A model generated the notes under the pieces. It was not told where the DNA came from, ran no database searches, and saw only the letters and a list, made by a program, of their open reading frames with translations. Of a DNA stretch of 64,000 bases, positions 1-7,767 are shown in pieces; within the stretch, counting starts at the first letter, position 1, and the number at the start of each line of letters is the position of its first letter. The position numbers and the translations under genes are program-made. Origin of the DNA: Sandaracinus amylolyticus (lineage in GTDB: Bacteria; Myxococcota_A; Polyangia; Polyangiales; Sandaracinaceae); the NCBI RefSeq assembly GCF_000737325.1, contig NZ_CP011125.1, positions 7,936,001 to 8,000,000 of the forward strand, in the 5' to 3' direction.

Positions 1-2
1 TC

Positions 3-2036
3 CGCTGGACGCTCGAGGATCTGCTCGCGGTCGCGCTTCCCTCGGAGCGCGACGCGTTCGAGGTGCTCGGCATCGGCGAGATCGCGCTGCGCGGCGACGG
101 CAGCACGCACGTCGCGCTGCACGAAGCGGGTGTGTCGGTGACCAGGCTCGACCTCGATCTGCGACCGAGCGTCGTGATCGCGTGCGAGCCGTCGTTCCCG
201 GTCTCGCCCGAGGTCGCGCCCGCCGACCGCACGCGCCTCGACGCGGCGGTGCGAGAGGTGCTCGCGCGCGCGATCCGTCATCTCGTCGAGACCGTGCCGC
301 ACGAGACGCTGCCCGGCTGGGTGCGCGGCGCGCTGCGCGAGAGCGCGCTGCTCGGCGGCCGCGCCCACCTCGAGTCGCTGCCCGATCTGCCGATGTTCGA
401 GACGACCGCGGGAGGCTGGGCGTCGTTCCGCGATCTGCAGGCCCAGGTCGCGCGCTTCGCGAAGCTCTGGGTCACGCACAACCCCGGACAGAGCCTCGAG
501 CCGCTCGATCCCGAGCGCATCGCGATCCGCGTGCCGCGCCCCGACGCGACGAACCTCGGCGCGGTGATCGCGACGCAGGACGCGGATCCCGAGCTGCGCC
601 TCGACGCGATCGCGCGCGCCCACCTCGCGCGCCCCAAGGTCGAGGTCGTCGGGCCCTCGGCGGGCGAGCGCGCGCGTGCGATCGCGGAAGCGCGCATCGA
701 GGGCCACGAGGGCGTGGTGCTCGCGCTCTTGCCGACGCACGCGAACGTCCGCGCGATGCACGCGTCGCGCGAGCGTCATCCGCTCGGCACCGTGCCCGAT
801 CCCGCGTCGTGGCCCGCGCTCTCGTGGGTCGACGAGCCGCGCTTCACGCCCGACCGCACGTGGAGCGCGCCCCAGCCGGACGGCGTGCTCGAGGAGGTCT
901 CCGCCGCGGTGCTGAAGGCTTGCGAGCACGCGCTCGAGAGCGCGTTCCCCGCGCCGGAGCGCCCGTTCGCGATGGTGCGCGTCGATCGCACGTTCTCGAC
1001 GCAGGCGCTCTCGGGTCGCGGCGCGCAGGCGCGCGGCGTGCTGTGGATCGAGCCCGCGGGTGATGCGACGGTCGGCGTGCTCGACGCGTACGAGCGCTCC
1101 GAGCGCGTGCTCTCGACGTCGCGCGGCCCCGCGCGCCTGCCGCTCGCGGGCGAGCTCGCGATCGTCGGCGTCGCGGGCGTGGGCGCGAGCGCGGTGCTCA
1201 CGTCGATCGCGAACCACGCGTACGAGCGCATGACGCGCGACATCGCGCGGCGCCTGGCGCGGAACGAGCGCGGTGCCGAGGAGCGCGATCTCGACCTCGC
1301 GGAGATGGTGCGCGCGGGCGCGCTCGGCTTCGTCGAGCAGACGCACCCGGGCGCCGCGATCGCCCTTCCCTTCCTCGACCTCTCGTACCGCGGCGCGAAG
1401 GGCGACGTGCTCGGTCTCACGCGCGAGCTCGCCGATCGTCAGGCCGCGCTGCTCGTCCCGCCGGCGCGCATCGCGCACGCGCGCGAGCTCGACTGGAAGG
1501 GACCGATCCTCTTCGAAGACGGCTCGCTCGCGGCGACGCGCGCGATCCTCGCGTTCGGCGATCGCGTCGTGCGCTTCGAGCAGGCGCTCGCCGATCGTGT
1601 GCGCGAGACGCCCGTCGTGCGCGCGCAGCCCGAGCAGCTCCCCGCCACCGGCCCGGCGCCGATCGCGCCGACACCCGCGCCGCCGCCGGCCGCGGCGCCG
1701 AAGCGCGTGGAGCCGCCGAAGCCCGCGCCGCGCGCCGCGGATCCGCTCGCCGAGCGTGTCGACGCGACGCTGCGACGCGCGGGCGCGGCGCGCGGATCGA
1801 TGCCGCGCATCCGCGCGCTCCCGCTCTCGACGCAGCCGCTCGCCTCGCTGCGCCCCGACGGCAGTGTCGAGATCGCGCGCGCGCATCCGCTCGCCGACGC
1901 GCTCGCGCGCACCGGCGATCACCCCGACGCGCTCGCCATCCTCGCCGCGCACGTGATCGGCCTCGCTGCGCGCGGCACCGACGACGCGCACGAGGCCGAG
2001 GCCCACGCGATCCACGCGCTGCTCACGACGCGCTGA
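3..2036 (+). CDS. Unknown large protein, 5' end outside the window
   Basis: The reading frame is open from base 3, so the true start lies upstream and only the last 677 residues are visible. I do not recognise the family. The visible part is mostly Ala/Arg/Glu-rich globular sequence. It has a hydrophobic Gly/Ala/Val stretch near residue 390, a proline/alanine-rich linker around residues 540-585 (runs such as PAPPPAAAP), and a short C-terminal domain of about 90 residues. No signal peptide or clear membrane span is seen, but the N-terminus is missing. It ends just before a dispersed hairpin element and converges on the next gene. Codon use matches the neighbours, so it is very likely a real gene. 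Confidence 0.8.
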   Translation, partial: RWTLEDLLAVALPSERDAFEVLGIGEIALRGDGSTHVALHEAGVSVTRLDLDLRPSVVIACEPSFPVSPEVAPADRTRLDAAVREVLARAIRHLVETVPHETLPGWVRGALRESALLGGRAHLESLPDLPMFETTAGGWASFRDLQAQVARFAKLWVTHNPGQSLEPLDPERIAIRVPRPDATNLGAVIATQDADPELRLDAIARAHLARPKVEVVGPSAGERARAIAEARIEGHEGVVLALLPTHANVRAMHASRERHPLGTVPDPASWPALSWVDEPRFTPDRTWSAPQPDGVLEEVSAAVLKACEHALESAFPAPERPFAMVRVDRTFSTQALSGRGAQARGVLWIEPAGDATVGVLDAYERSERVLSTSRGPARLPLAGELAIVGVAGVGASAVLTSIANHAYERMTRDIARRLARNERGAEERDLDLAEMVRAGALGFVEQTHPGAAIALPFLDLSYRGAKGDVLGLTRELADRQAALLVPPARIAHARELDWKGPILFEDGSLAATRAILAFGDRVVRFEQALADRVRETPVVRAQPEQLPATGPAPIAPTPAPPPAAAPKRVEPPKPAPRAADPLAERVDATLRRAGAARGSMPRIRALPLSTQPLASLRPDGSVEIARAHPLADALARTGDHPDALAILAAHVIGLAARGTDDAHEAEAHAIHALLTTR

Positions 2037-2043
2037 CTCCTCA

Positions 2044-2150
2044 CCGGAGTGCTCGGGCGAGCTGATTCGTAACCGGAGTGCTCGTCCCGTCGGTCCCGCA
2101 CGGGAGCGCGCGAAGCGCGCGGACGGCAGGGACTGGCGGGCGAGCCGATG
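2044..2150 (+). repeat. Dispersed hairpin element, copy A, with a miniature derivative
   Basis: A full copy lies at 2072-2149 and a shortened one at 2044-2067. Full copy: basal stem GCTCG (2080-2084) with CGAGC (2141-2145); main 12-bp stem 2086-2097 with 2129-2140 (two G-T pairs); apical hairpin GCGCGC-GAA-GCGCGC (2106-2120). The short copy joins the two ends directly, GCTCG-GG-CGAGC (2051-2062), as if the interior had been deleted. Related copies lie at 7680-7754 and 32771-32990. The element sits between two convergent genes. Function is unknown. Confidence 0.75.
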
Positions 2151-2159
2151 TTCGACTGA

Positions 2160-2942
2160 TCACAGCCACGCGCGAACGCCGAGCACCGGCCCCGACAGCC
2201 ACGTTCCGCCGCCGAGCTCGGCGTCGATCGGCTCGAACGCGACGTGCTCCCACCCCGCGTAGATCTCGATCGGCCCCGCCGCGAGCCCGACCGTCGCGCG
2301 CGCGGCGAGCACCCATCCTTCGCCGACCACGCCCACGCCGCCCTCGATCGAGATCACGAGCGGCTCGAGCGGCGTCACGTCGATCCCGCCGAACCCTTCG
2401 ATCCCGGCGATCCCGCCCAGCCGATCGTGCACGTGTCGCAGCGCGAGCCCCACGCGCGCCTGCACCTCGGGCAGATCGACGAGCCGACCCGCGATCCCGA
2501 GCCGGCCGAGCCCCAGCGCCTCCACGCCGCGCGCGAGCGGCTCGACGTACACGCCGTACGCCGCGTGCAGCTCGACCGGCCACGCGAAGCCCACGCGCAG
2601 CGTCAGCGCGCCGTGCCCGATCCCGTCGAGCACGTACTGTCCTTCGCCCGCGATCGTGATGCGCAGGAACCGCTCGGCCGCCGGCTCGTCGCTCGTGATC
2701 GCGACGTACGGCCCCGTCACGATCAGCGGCGCCCATCGCCGGCGCGCCGTGACGCGCACCGGGTCGCGCGTGGTGCGTCGCTCGCGGCGCGTGGTGCTCT
2801 GCGCGCGCCGTGGCTCGCCGCGCACGACACCCGATGCGCGCCGCAGTCGCTGCGCGTCCGCGGTGGAAGGAACGAAAGTGAAGAGCGCGAGCAGCAGCGC
2901 TCCGGTGAAGACGATCCAGCTCGTACGCACGGCCGGCCGCAT
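2160..2942 (-). CDS. Exported hypothetical protein, possibly an outer-membrane barrel
   Basis: This 260-residue protein starts with an apparent signal peptide: a hydrophobic segment at residues 9-27 ending in STADAQ. A basic Arg-rich stretch follows at residues 30-70. The rest alternates short amphipathic strands rich in Gly, Val and aromatic residues, which would suit a small beta-barrel or beta-sandwich of the envelope. No named family is recognised. It is convergent with the truncated gene upstream in the window and lies about 90 bp downstream of the HAD phosphatase gene on the same strand. Co-transcription with that gene is possible but not evident. Confidence 0.7.
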   Translation of the reverse strand: MRPAVRTSWIVFTGALLLALFTFVPSTADAQRLRRASGVVRGEPRRAQSTTRRERRTTRDPVRVTARRRWAPLIVTGPYVAITSDEPAAERFLRITIAGEGQYVLDGIGHGALTLRVGFAWPVELHAAYGVYVEPLARGVEALGLGRLGIAGRLVDLPEVQARVGLALRHVHDRLGGIAGIEGFGGIDVTPLEPLVISIEGGVGVVGEGWVLAARATVGLAAGPIEIYAGWEHVAFEPIDAELGGGTWLSGPVLGVRAWL

Positions 2943-3035
2943 CGAGCCACCGACGCGCGCGTTGCCATCCGTGCTCGCAACCGGCTCGGCGACCGCCGGG
3001 GGTCGACAGGCGGGCGCGCAGCCCCCCGGGGAAGC

Positions 3036-3884
3036 TCAGCCCGGGAGCTCGAGCTGCAGCAGCAGCCCGCCGAGATCCTGGCTCGCGCTGCCGCCCGGCA
3101 TGCCGCGCACCGCGCGCCGCTCGTACTCCGGCGTCTCGGGGCGCGCGACGAGGTGCACGCGCGCGCCGAGCCGCGCCGGCATCGCGAGATCGAGCTCGAA
3201 GATGTCGCCGCAGACCATCGTCGTCTCGGGGCCCGCGCCGGTCTCGTCCCAGATCTTCCGCAGCGCCTCGAAGTAGAAGCCACGGCGCAGGTGGATCGGA
3301 CGACCGAGGCCCGGCAGCTCCATCGTCTCGGGCAGCGACGTGAACAGCGAGTGCGGCTTCTCGGGCTCGTGGATCACGAACTTGCGCGCATCGCCGCGCA
3401 CGCGGATCGCGCTCTTGCCGATCGGATCGAGCGCGTCGATCTTCGCGCGCACGTGCTCGGTCGCCGAGTTCGACACCACGAAGAGCGGCAGGCCGCTCGC
3501 GACCAGCGCCTCGACGACCATCTTCGCGTCGGGCCGGAACACGGTGCGCGAGAGCGGGTACGCGTGCTTGTAGAGCCCCTGCAGGATCTCGGTGCGGCGC
3601 CCCGGCGAGTGCCCTTCTTCCGCGAGCAGCAGCTGACCGATCGTGGTGCACCGGATGTACGGGTCCGCGTGCGACGGCGCGACGATCACGCCCTCGTACT
3701 CCCAGCCGTAACGATCGGGATCGGCCTGGACGAGCTTCGCGGCGTCGTCCCAGCGCGCCGCGCGCTCGGGCGAGAGGTGCTCGGCGATGCCTGTGCGGAA
3801 CGCCTCCACGAAGGGCGCGGCCTCCTCGTCGACGCGCGTGAACGTGCCGTCGAAGTCGAGGACGATGCACTCGATGCTGCTCAT
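3036..3884 (-). CDS. HAD-superfamily hydrolase
   Basis: A 282-residue cytoplasmic HAD phosphatase. Motif I is DFDGTFT near residues 10-16, with the nucleophile Asp and general-acid Asp. Motif II is VVSNS near residue 137. Motif IV is CGDIFELD near residue 228, so all acidic residues needed for Mg binding are present. Between motifs I and II lies a helical C1-type cap of about 110 residues. The family removes phosphate from small metabolites; the substrate cannot be read from the sequence. The ATG at 3884 directly precedes the DFDGT strand, which fixes the start. It is divergent from the lipoprotein gene at 3980. Confidence 0.88.
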   Translation of the reverse strand: MSSIECIVLDFDGTFTRVDEEAAPFVEAFRTGIAEHLSPERAARWDDAAKLVQADPDRYGWEYEGVIVAPSHADPYIRCTTIGQLLLAEEGHSPGRRTEILQGLYKHAYPLSRTVFRPDAKMVVEALVASGLPLFVVSNSATEHVRAKIDALDPIGKSAIRVRGDARKFVIHEPEKPHSLFTSLPETMELPGLGRPIHLRRGFYFEALRKIWDETGAGPETTMVCGDIFELDLAMPARLGARVHLVARPETPEYERRAVRGMPGGSASQDLGGLLLQLELPG

Positions 3885-3979
3885 GAGGGGCGCAGCGATA
3901 GCATCGATCGTCGCGGGGCGACAGATCTCCTGACCGCATGGGATCGGCTATGCTCTTCGCTCTGCCGCGCGGAGGTCGC

Positions 3980-4801
3980 ATGCGCCTTGGCTCTCGGTCT
4001 TCCACGCTCGCCGTCGCGTCGCTGCTCGCGCTCGCGGGCTGTCACACCGACCGCCGCTACGTGACGCCCGAAGAGGGAGCGACGTGGCAGCTCGCGTTCC
4101 CAGAGGGCGCGGCGCCGTTCTTCACCGGCGAGGAGCTCACCGTCTTCCTCGTCGAGCAGCGCATCGAGCTCCCGGTGCGCCCGCCCACCGACGAGGAGTT
4201 CGGCGCGCTGTCCGCGGGCGACGCGACCGAGTTCACGCCCTACGCGCGACGCCCCTGGGCCGCGCGCGGCGACTACGAGATCCAGATCGACTTCACGCTC
4301 TCGAACCTCGACGACGAGCCGCAGCGCATCGCGGTCACGCTCAACGGCATCAACGAGTTCCACGAGTACGTGCCCGGCGTGAGCGTCGTGGGCGACGAGA
4401 CGGTCGTCGACTTCTCGGGCTGGGAGCGCACCTACGCGCTCGATCCCGGCGAGCGCATCCAGGTCACGATCCGCGAAGAAGAGATCGACGAGGTCGCGGT
4501 CGATCTCGCGACCGTCGTGAACGGCGCGCCGAACAGCAACCAGGTCGTGTTCTTCCAGAACCAGTCGTCGCACGACCCGCGCTCGCAGATGTACATCCCG
4601 CCGATCGTGCCCGCGCTCGTCGGCGTGCGGCTCGGGCTGCGCATCGAGGCCGGCGAGGGCGCGACCGAAGCGCCGCCCGCAGCGCTCGAGGCCGTCGTGC
4701 GAGTGCGCGATCCCGAGGACCGCGTCGTCGGGACCGGCGAGGAGCCCTGGGTGCTCCCCCAGCCCGCGCAGTTCGCACCGGTGGTCGTCGAAGAAGAGTG
4801 A
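3980..4801 (+). CDS. Lipoprotein of unknown function
   Basis: The ATG at 3980 is chosen because a perfect GGAGGT (3971-3976) precedes it by three bases and the product then begins with a classic lipoprotein signal, MRLGS...LALAGC, with the lipid-modified Cys at residue 18. An ATG at 3938 in frame would spoil the signal peptide. The 273-residue product is acidic and beta-rich, with the pattern of an immunoglobulin-like or periplasmic binding fold (strand repeats around residues 85-230). No enzyme motif is seen. An A/T-rich TATGCT at about 3950 could be its promoter -10 box. Confidence 0.82.
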   Translation: MRLGSRSSTLAVASLLALAGCHTDRRYVTPEEGATWQLAFPEGAAPFFTGEELTVFLVEQRIELPVRPPTDEEFGALSAGDATEFTPYARRPWAARGDYEIQIDFTLSNLDDEPQRIAVTLNGINEFHEYVPGVSVVGDETVVDFSGWERTYALDPGERIQVTIREEEIDEVAVDLATVVNGAPNSNQVVFFQNQSSHDPRSQMYIPPIVPALVGVRLGLRIEAGEGATEAPPAALEAVVRVRDPEDRVVGTGEEPWVLPQPAQFAPVVVEEE

Positions 4802-4939
4802 CGTGACGCCTCACGCGGCGCGCATCGCCGCACTTCGTGCGCTCCCGGGACGAATCGCCCGCGCGTGAGCGCGGCACGCCCGTTGCGCCGTCTCCTGCGA
4901 GCGCCCCGCGGACGACGGGGCCACGAAGGAGGTGTGACG

Positions 4940-5443
4940 ATGAAGCCCGGCAAGGCGTTCGTCGCAGGCGTGGTCGGTGGGGCCGTGATGAGCGTGTGCC
5001 TCGCGGTCGCGCGCCTGCTCGGCATGCCCGTGAACCTCGAGATGATGCTCGGCACGATGACCGGCATGGCCCCCGGGTCCGGCACGTGGGTGCTCGGGCT
5101 GATCATGCACCTCGTGATCAGCGGCCTGATCGCGCTCGCGTACGCGTTCGGGTTCGAGCACGTGTCGCATCGCTCGGGCGCGCTGCCCGGGGTCGTGTTC
5201 TCGCTCGTGCACATCGTGATCGGCGGGCTCTTCATGGGCCTCATGCCCGCGATCCATCCGATGGTGCCCGAGCGCATGGCCGCGCCCGGCGCGTTCATGT
5301 CGAACGTCGGAGACGTCGGCGTGATCGCGTTCGTCGTGCTGCACGCGATCTACGGCGCGGTCGTCGGCGTGATGTACGGACCGGTCGTGCACCCCGCAGC
5401 GCCGATCGAGCGTCGCGTGATCGGCCGGCGCGCGATGGCGTGA
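4940..5443 (+). CDS. Small integral membrane protein
   Basis: The start at 4940 is supported by AAGGAGGT about 7 bases upstream; the longer ORF from 4865 would add a basic tail with no ribosome binding site. The 167-residue product has four hydrophobic segments, at about residues 6-27, 46-72, 82-104 and 122-148. The segments are rich in Gly and Met with conserved-looking His residues (MHLVISG, VHIVIGG, LHAIYG), each near the membrane. This recalls small multi-helix inner-membrane proteins of unknown role. It stands alone and is followed by a strong hairpin that probably ends its transcript. Confidence 0.8.
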   Translation: MKPGKAFVAGVVGGAVMSVCLAVARLLGMPVNLEMMLGTMTGMAPGSGTWVLGLIMHLVISGLIALAYAFGFEHVSHRSGALPGVVFSLVHIVIGGLFMGLMPAIHPMVPERMAAPGAFMSNVGDVGVIAFVVLHAIYGAVVGVMYGPVVHPAAPIERRVIGRRAMA

Positions 5444-5454
5444 CGGAAGCGCGA

Positions 5455-5490
5455 AGCGCGCGCGAGATCACGTTCGATCTCGCGCGCGCT
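5455..5490. terminator. Probable bidirectional terminator hairpin
   Basis: A perfect 15-bp inverted repeat, AGCGCGCGCGAGATC (5455-5469), pairs with 5476-5490 around a 6-base loop ACGTTC. It lies between two convergent genes that end at 5443 and 5565, the expected place for a shared terminator. No T-run follows, as is common in very GC-rich genomes. Confidence 0.7.
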
Positions 5491-5564
5491 CGTTCGCGGC
5501 GCTCGGAGACCTGAGCGCGCTCGCGCGGTCAGGTCCGGGCCGAGACGAGCGCTCCCGCAGGGGC

Positions 5565-6305
5565 TCACTCGATGACGGGCGCGGACTCGACGCGCGGTCC
5601 TGCCGCGCGCGCAGCGCCGCCGCCGATCTCACGCGCGCCCGCGGGCGGCGTGAAGCGGAACACGTCCGCGCCGATCTCGCGGTTGAAGCGCAGGTCGCTG
5701 AAGTCGAAGCGGTTCCAGTTGCCGTCGGGATCTTCGATGCTCACGCGGCGCACCACACCGAGCGACGCGGGCTGGTTGTCGACGTACACGACGATGCGGC
5801 GGTAGTGCGGATCGGCGCGGCGCGGCGTCAGCTCGAGCGCGTCGGTGTTGGGCGGATCCGAGCTCGCGCGCGCGCGCAGCGAGCGACGGAACTGACGCAG
5901 GTCCGCGGTGCCCATCAGGAACCCGAACGCGCTCTGGCTCGCAGCGGCGCTGCTGCCGCGCGCGTACTGCCCGGCGCTGCCGTCGTCGCCCGGCTCGTAC
6001 ATCGTCCACTCGCCTTCGTTGCTCACGAGCACCTTGCCGCTCGGCTGGTCGTAGTCGAAGCGGATGCGCCCGGGGCGACCGATCGACACCTGACCGCGCG
6101 AGCTCTGCGTGCGCGCGTAGACGCGGTTCCAGAAGTGCTGCTGGAAGCGGGCCTGCACGGTGCGCGTCTGCTCGTAGAACTGCTGCACGCGCGCCGCGAC
6201 CACGTCGGCGGTCACGCGCTCCTGCGCGCCGGCGTGCGGCTGCATCGGCAGCGTGAGCGCGGCGAGCGCGACGGGAACGGCGAACAGAACGGATCGTCGA
6301 TTCAT
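5565..6305 (-). CDS. lolA: Outer-membrane lipoprotein carrier protein LolA
   Basis: A 246-residue periplasmic protein with a signal peptide (residues 1-27, ending HAGAQ). The body follows the LolA pattern: an N-terminal amphipathic helix with VQARFQQHF near residues 51-59, the strand region GRPGRIRFDYDQPSGKVLVS, then EGEWTMYEP, and the C-terminal DLRFNREIGADVFRFTPP typical of LolA (DL..N..I....F.F..P). LolA receives lipoproteins from LolCDE and hands them to the outer membrane. The window encodes many lipoproteins but no lolB or lolCDE. A cluster of GTGCCAC palindromes lies upstream of the start. Confidence 0.85.
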   Translation of the reverse strand: MNRRSVLFAVPVALAALTLPMQPHAGAQERVTADVVAARVQQFYEQTRTVQARFQQHFWNRVYARTQSSRGQVSIGRPGRIRFDYDQPSGKVLVSNEGEWTMYEPGDDGSAGQYARGSSAAASQSAFGFLMGTADLRQFRRSLRARASSDPPNTDALELTPRRADPHYRRIVVYVDNQPASLGVVRRVSIEDPDGNWNRFDFSDLRFNREIGADVFRFTPPAGAREIGGGAARAAGPRVESAPVIE

Positions 6306-6480
6306 TGCGGATGGCCTCGATGGGAAGGAACGCGACCGCGAGCGGCCGTATTCATAGCGAGACTACGAGCGTCGGGCCCGGGCCTCGAGCGCGTCGCAGT
6401 CAGACACGAGACCGTGTGCATCGCATCCGTCGTGGGCGCGTTCACGCTTCTTCACGCGCACATGCGCACGCGAGCACGCG

Positions 6481-6537
6481 AGTGCCACCGCGGCACTCGC
6501 AGTGCCACTGGTGGCACTCGCGGTGCCACCGTGGCAC
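6481..6537. promoter_or_regulatory. Three phased GTGCCAC palindromes
   Basis: Three palindromic sites follow one another: 6481-6497 (AGTGCC...GGCACT), 6501-6518 (AGTGCCAC-TG-GTGGCACT) and 6523-6537 (GTGCCAC-C-GTGGCAC). The starts are 20-22 bp apart, close to two helical turns. They lie upstream of lolA and just past the end of the Rieske gene. Phased operators for a dimeric regulator are one reading; a hairpin array is another. Confidence 0.5.
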
Positions 6538-6547
6538 TCGAGCGCGA

Positions 6548-7621
6548 TCACTCCGCGGCGATGTCCTCGGTGCTCGACGAGGGCGCGCCGCCGACGGGGT
6601 AGAACTGCCGCGCCCAGCGCCGGTACGTCCCGACCGGGCCGTCACCCACCGCGAGCTGCGGCGGATGCACGTAGCGCTTGTTCTTCCAGATCTCGAAGTC
6701 CTGCCCGACGTCGTGCGCGAACATGCGGATGCCCACCTGCATGAACACCGCCTCGACGAGCTCGCGCGCGATGCGCGTCGCGAACGGCAGGCGCAGCGTG
6801 CCGCGGCGCACCGAGAACCCGACGCGCAACCGCACGCGCTCGCGCTCGGTCGCGGTCGCGAGCACGTAGTGGCGCGACTCGAAGCCGAGCGAGGGCACCT
6901 TCACCTCGACCATCGAGTACCCGAGACCGTGCACGTGGATCTTGAACACCGCGTGCACCGAGCCGAGCTTCGGGTGCCCCGGGATCATCGGTCGATCCAT
7001 CGAGTACGTCGTCGTCAGCGACGCGCCGTCGACGCGCAGCGGCTCGACGATCTCGACGTTCGAGTAGCCGTGCACCGGACCGAAGTGCCCGATGTCGACG
7101 CTGTTCTCGCTCGTCTCCTGGGGATGACCGCGCAGCTCGAACACGCGATCGAGCATCGGCAGGTAGCCGTCCTGCGCGTCGTCGAGGTGCGGGATGCGGA
7201 ACGTCGGCGCTTCTCCGGCCGCGCCGTGCCACACGAACACGCAGCCGTGGATCTCGTGCACCGCGTAGGTCGTCAAGCGCGCGCGTGGCGGAGGCGGCGT
7301 GCCGTAGCCGGTCTTCGTGCAGCGCCCTTCGCGATCGAACTCGAACGCGTGGAACGGGCACACGATGCTCTCGCCGCTGACCTTGCCGCCGCAGCCGAGG
7401 TGCGCGCCCATGTGCGGGCAGTGCGGCGAGACGGCGCACGCGACGCCGGACTCGGTGCGGTAGAGGACGACGTCGCGGCCGGCGAGGCGGCGCGTCAGCA
7501 CGCGCCCGTCGTCGAGCTCGTGCGAGCGTGCGAGATCGAACCAGCCGCTCGGGAAGTGATCGTAGAGGTTCGCCGCGGGGTCGCGGGTCGGATCGAGTAC
7601 GGGCAAGCGTCGCTCGTTCAT
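6548..7621 (-). CDS. Rieske non-heme iron oxygenase (sterol/steroid-type)
   Basis: A 357-residue oxygenase. The Rieske [2Fe-2S] ligands are C68-P-H70 and C88-PF-H91, with the usual spacing. The mononuclear iron site is in ENSVDIGHFGPVH: D176, H179, H184. Overall layout and length fit the KshA / Neverland (DAF-36) group, which hydroxylates or desaturates steroids and needs a separate reductase; none is in this window. The substrate is inferred from family resemblance only. The ATG at 7621 follows a short AT-rich region with an imperfect dyad. An AraC-type regulator is encoded just upstream on the same strand, with a dispersed hairpin element between them. Confidence 0.85.
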   Translation of the reverse strand: MNERRLPVLDPTRDPAANLYDHFPSGWFDLARSHELDDGRVLTRRLAGRDVVLYRTESGVACAVSPHCPHMGAHLGCGGKVSGESIVCPFHAFEFDREGRCTKTGYGTPPPPRARLTTYAVHEIHGCVFVWHGAAGEAPTFRIPHLDDAQDGYLPMLDRVFELRGHPQETSENSVDIGHFGPVHGYSNVEIVEPLRVDGASLTTTYSMDRPMIPGHPKLGSVHAVFKIHVHGLGYSMVEVKVPSLGFESRHYVLATATERERVRLRVGFSVRRGTLRLPFATRIARELVEAVFMQVGIRMFAHDVGQDFEIWKNKRYVHPPQLAVGDGPVGTYRRWARQFYPVGGAPSSSTEDIAAE

Positions 7622-7631
7622 GGCGCGCCAA

Positions 7632-7652
7632 TGTTAGCTGCATTCGCAAACA
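7632..7652. promoter_or_regulatory. Imperfect dyad upstream of the Rieske gene
   Basis: Read on the minus strand this 21-bp segment has arms TGTTnGC and GCnAACA around a 7-base centre. It ends 11 bp before the Rieske start codon, in the only AT-rich stretch nearby. Position suits an operator; the regulator is not known. Confidence 0.35.
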
Positions 7653-7679
7653 ACTGGCGCGCCCTCGCTCAGCCCAGCT

Positions 7680-7754
7680 GGAGTGCTCGCTCGCGCAGGG
7701 CCCGCACGGGCGCGTGAGCGTGGACGGGAGGGCCCTGAGCGGGCGAGCCGATTA
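7680..7754 (+). repeat. Dispersed hairpin element, copy B (diverged)
   Basis: This copy keeps the ends GGAGTGCTCG and GGGCGAGCCGAT. Basal stem GCTCG (7685-7689) pairs with CGAGC (7744-7748). The main stem 7690-7703 pairs with 7730-7743 at 13 of 14 positions, counting one G-T pair. Its stem sequence (CAGGGCCC/GGGCCCTG) differs from copies A and C on both sides at once. The apical part is CGC-GTGA-GCG, a GNRA-type loop if transcribed. It lies between two minus-strand genes. Confidence 0.7.
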
Positions 7755-7767
7755 TTGCGCACTCCCT

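Noticed and set aside
2072-2149. Simple rho-independent terminator for the first gene
   Set aside because: The same element occurs between two minus-strand genes at 7680 in the same orientation and as a tandem array at 32771, so ending a transcript is not its common purpose.
6501-6530. Sigma-54 promoter based on TGGCAC followed five bases later by GTGC
   Set aside because: The TGGCAC comes from the repeated palindromes themselves, the -12 element lacks the usual TTGC, and no activator or target context supports it.
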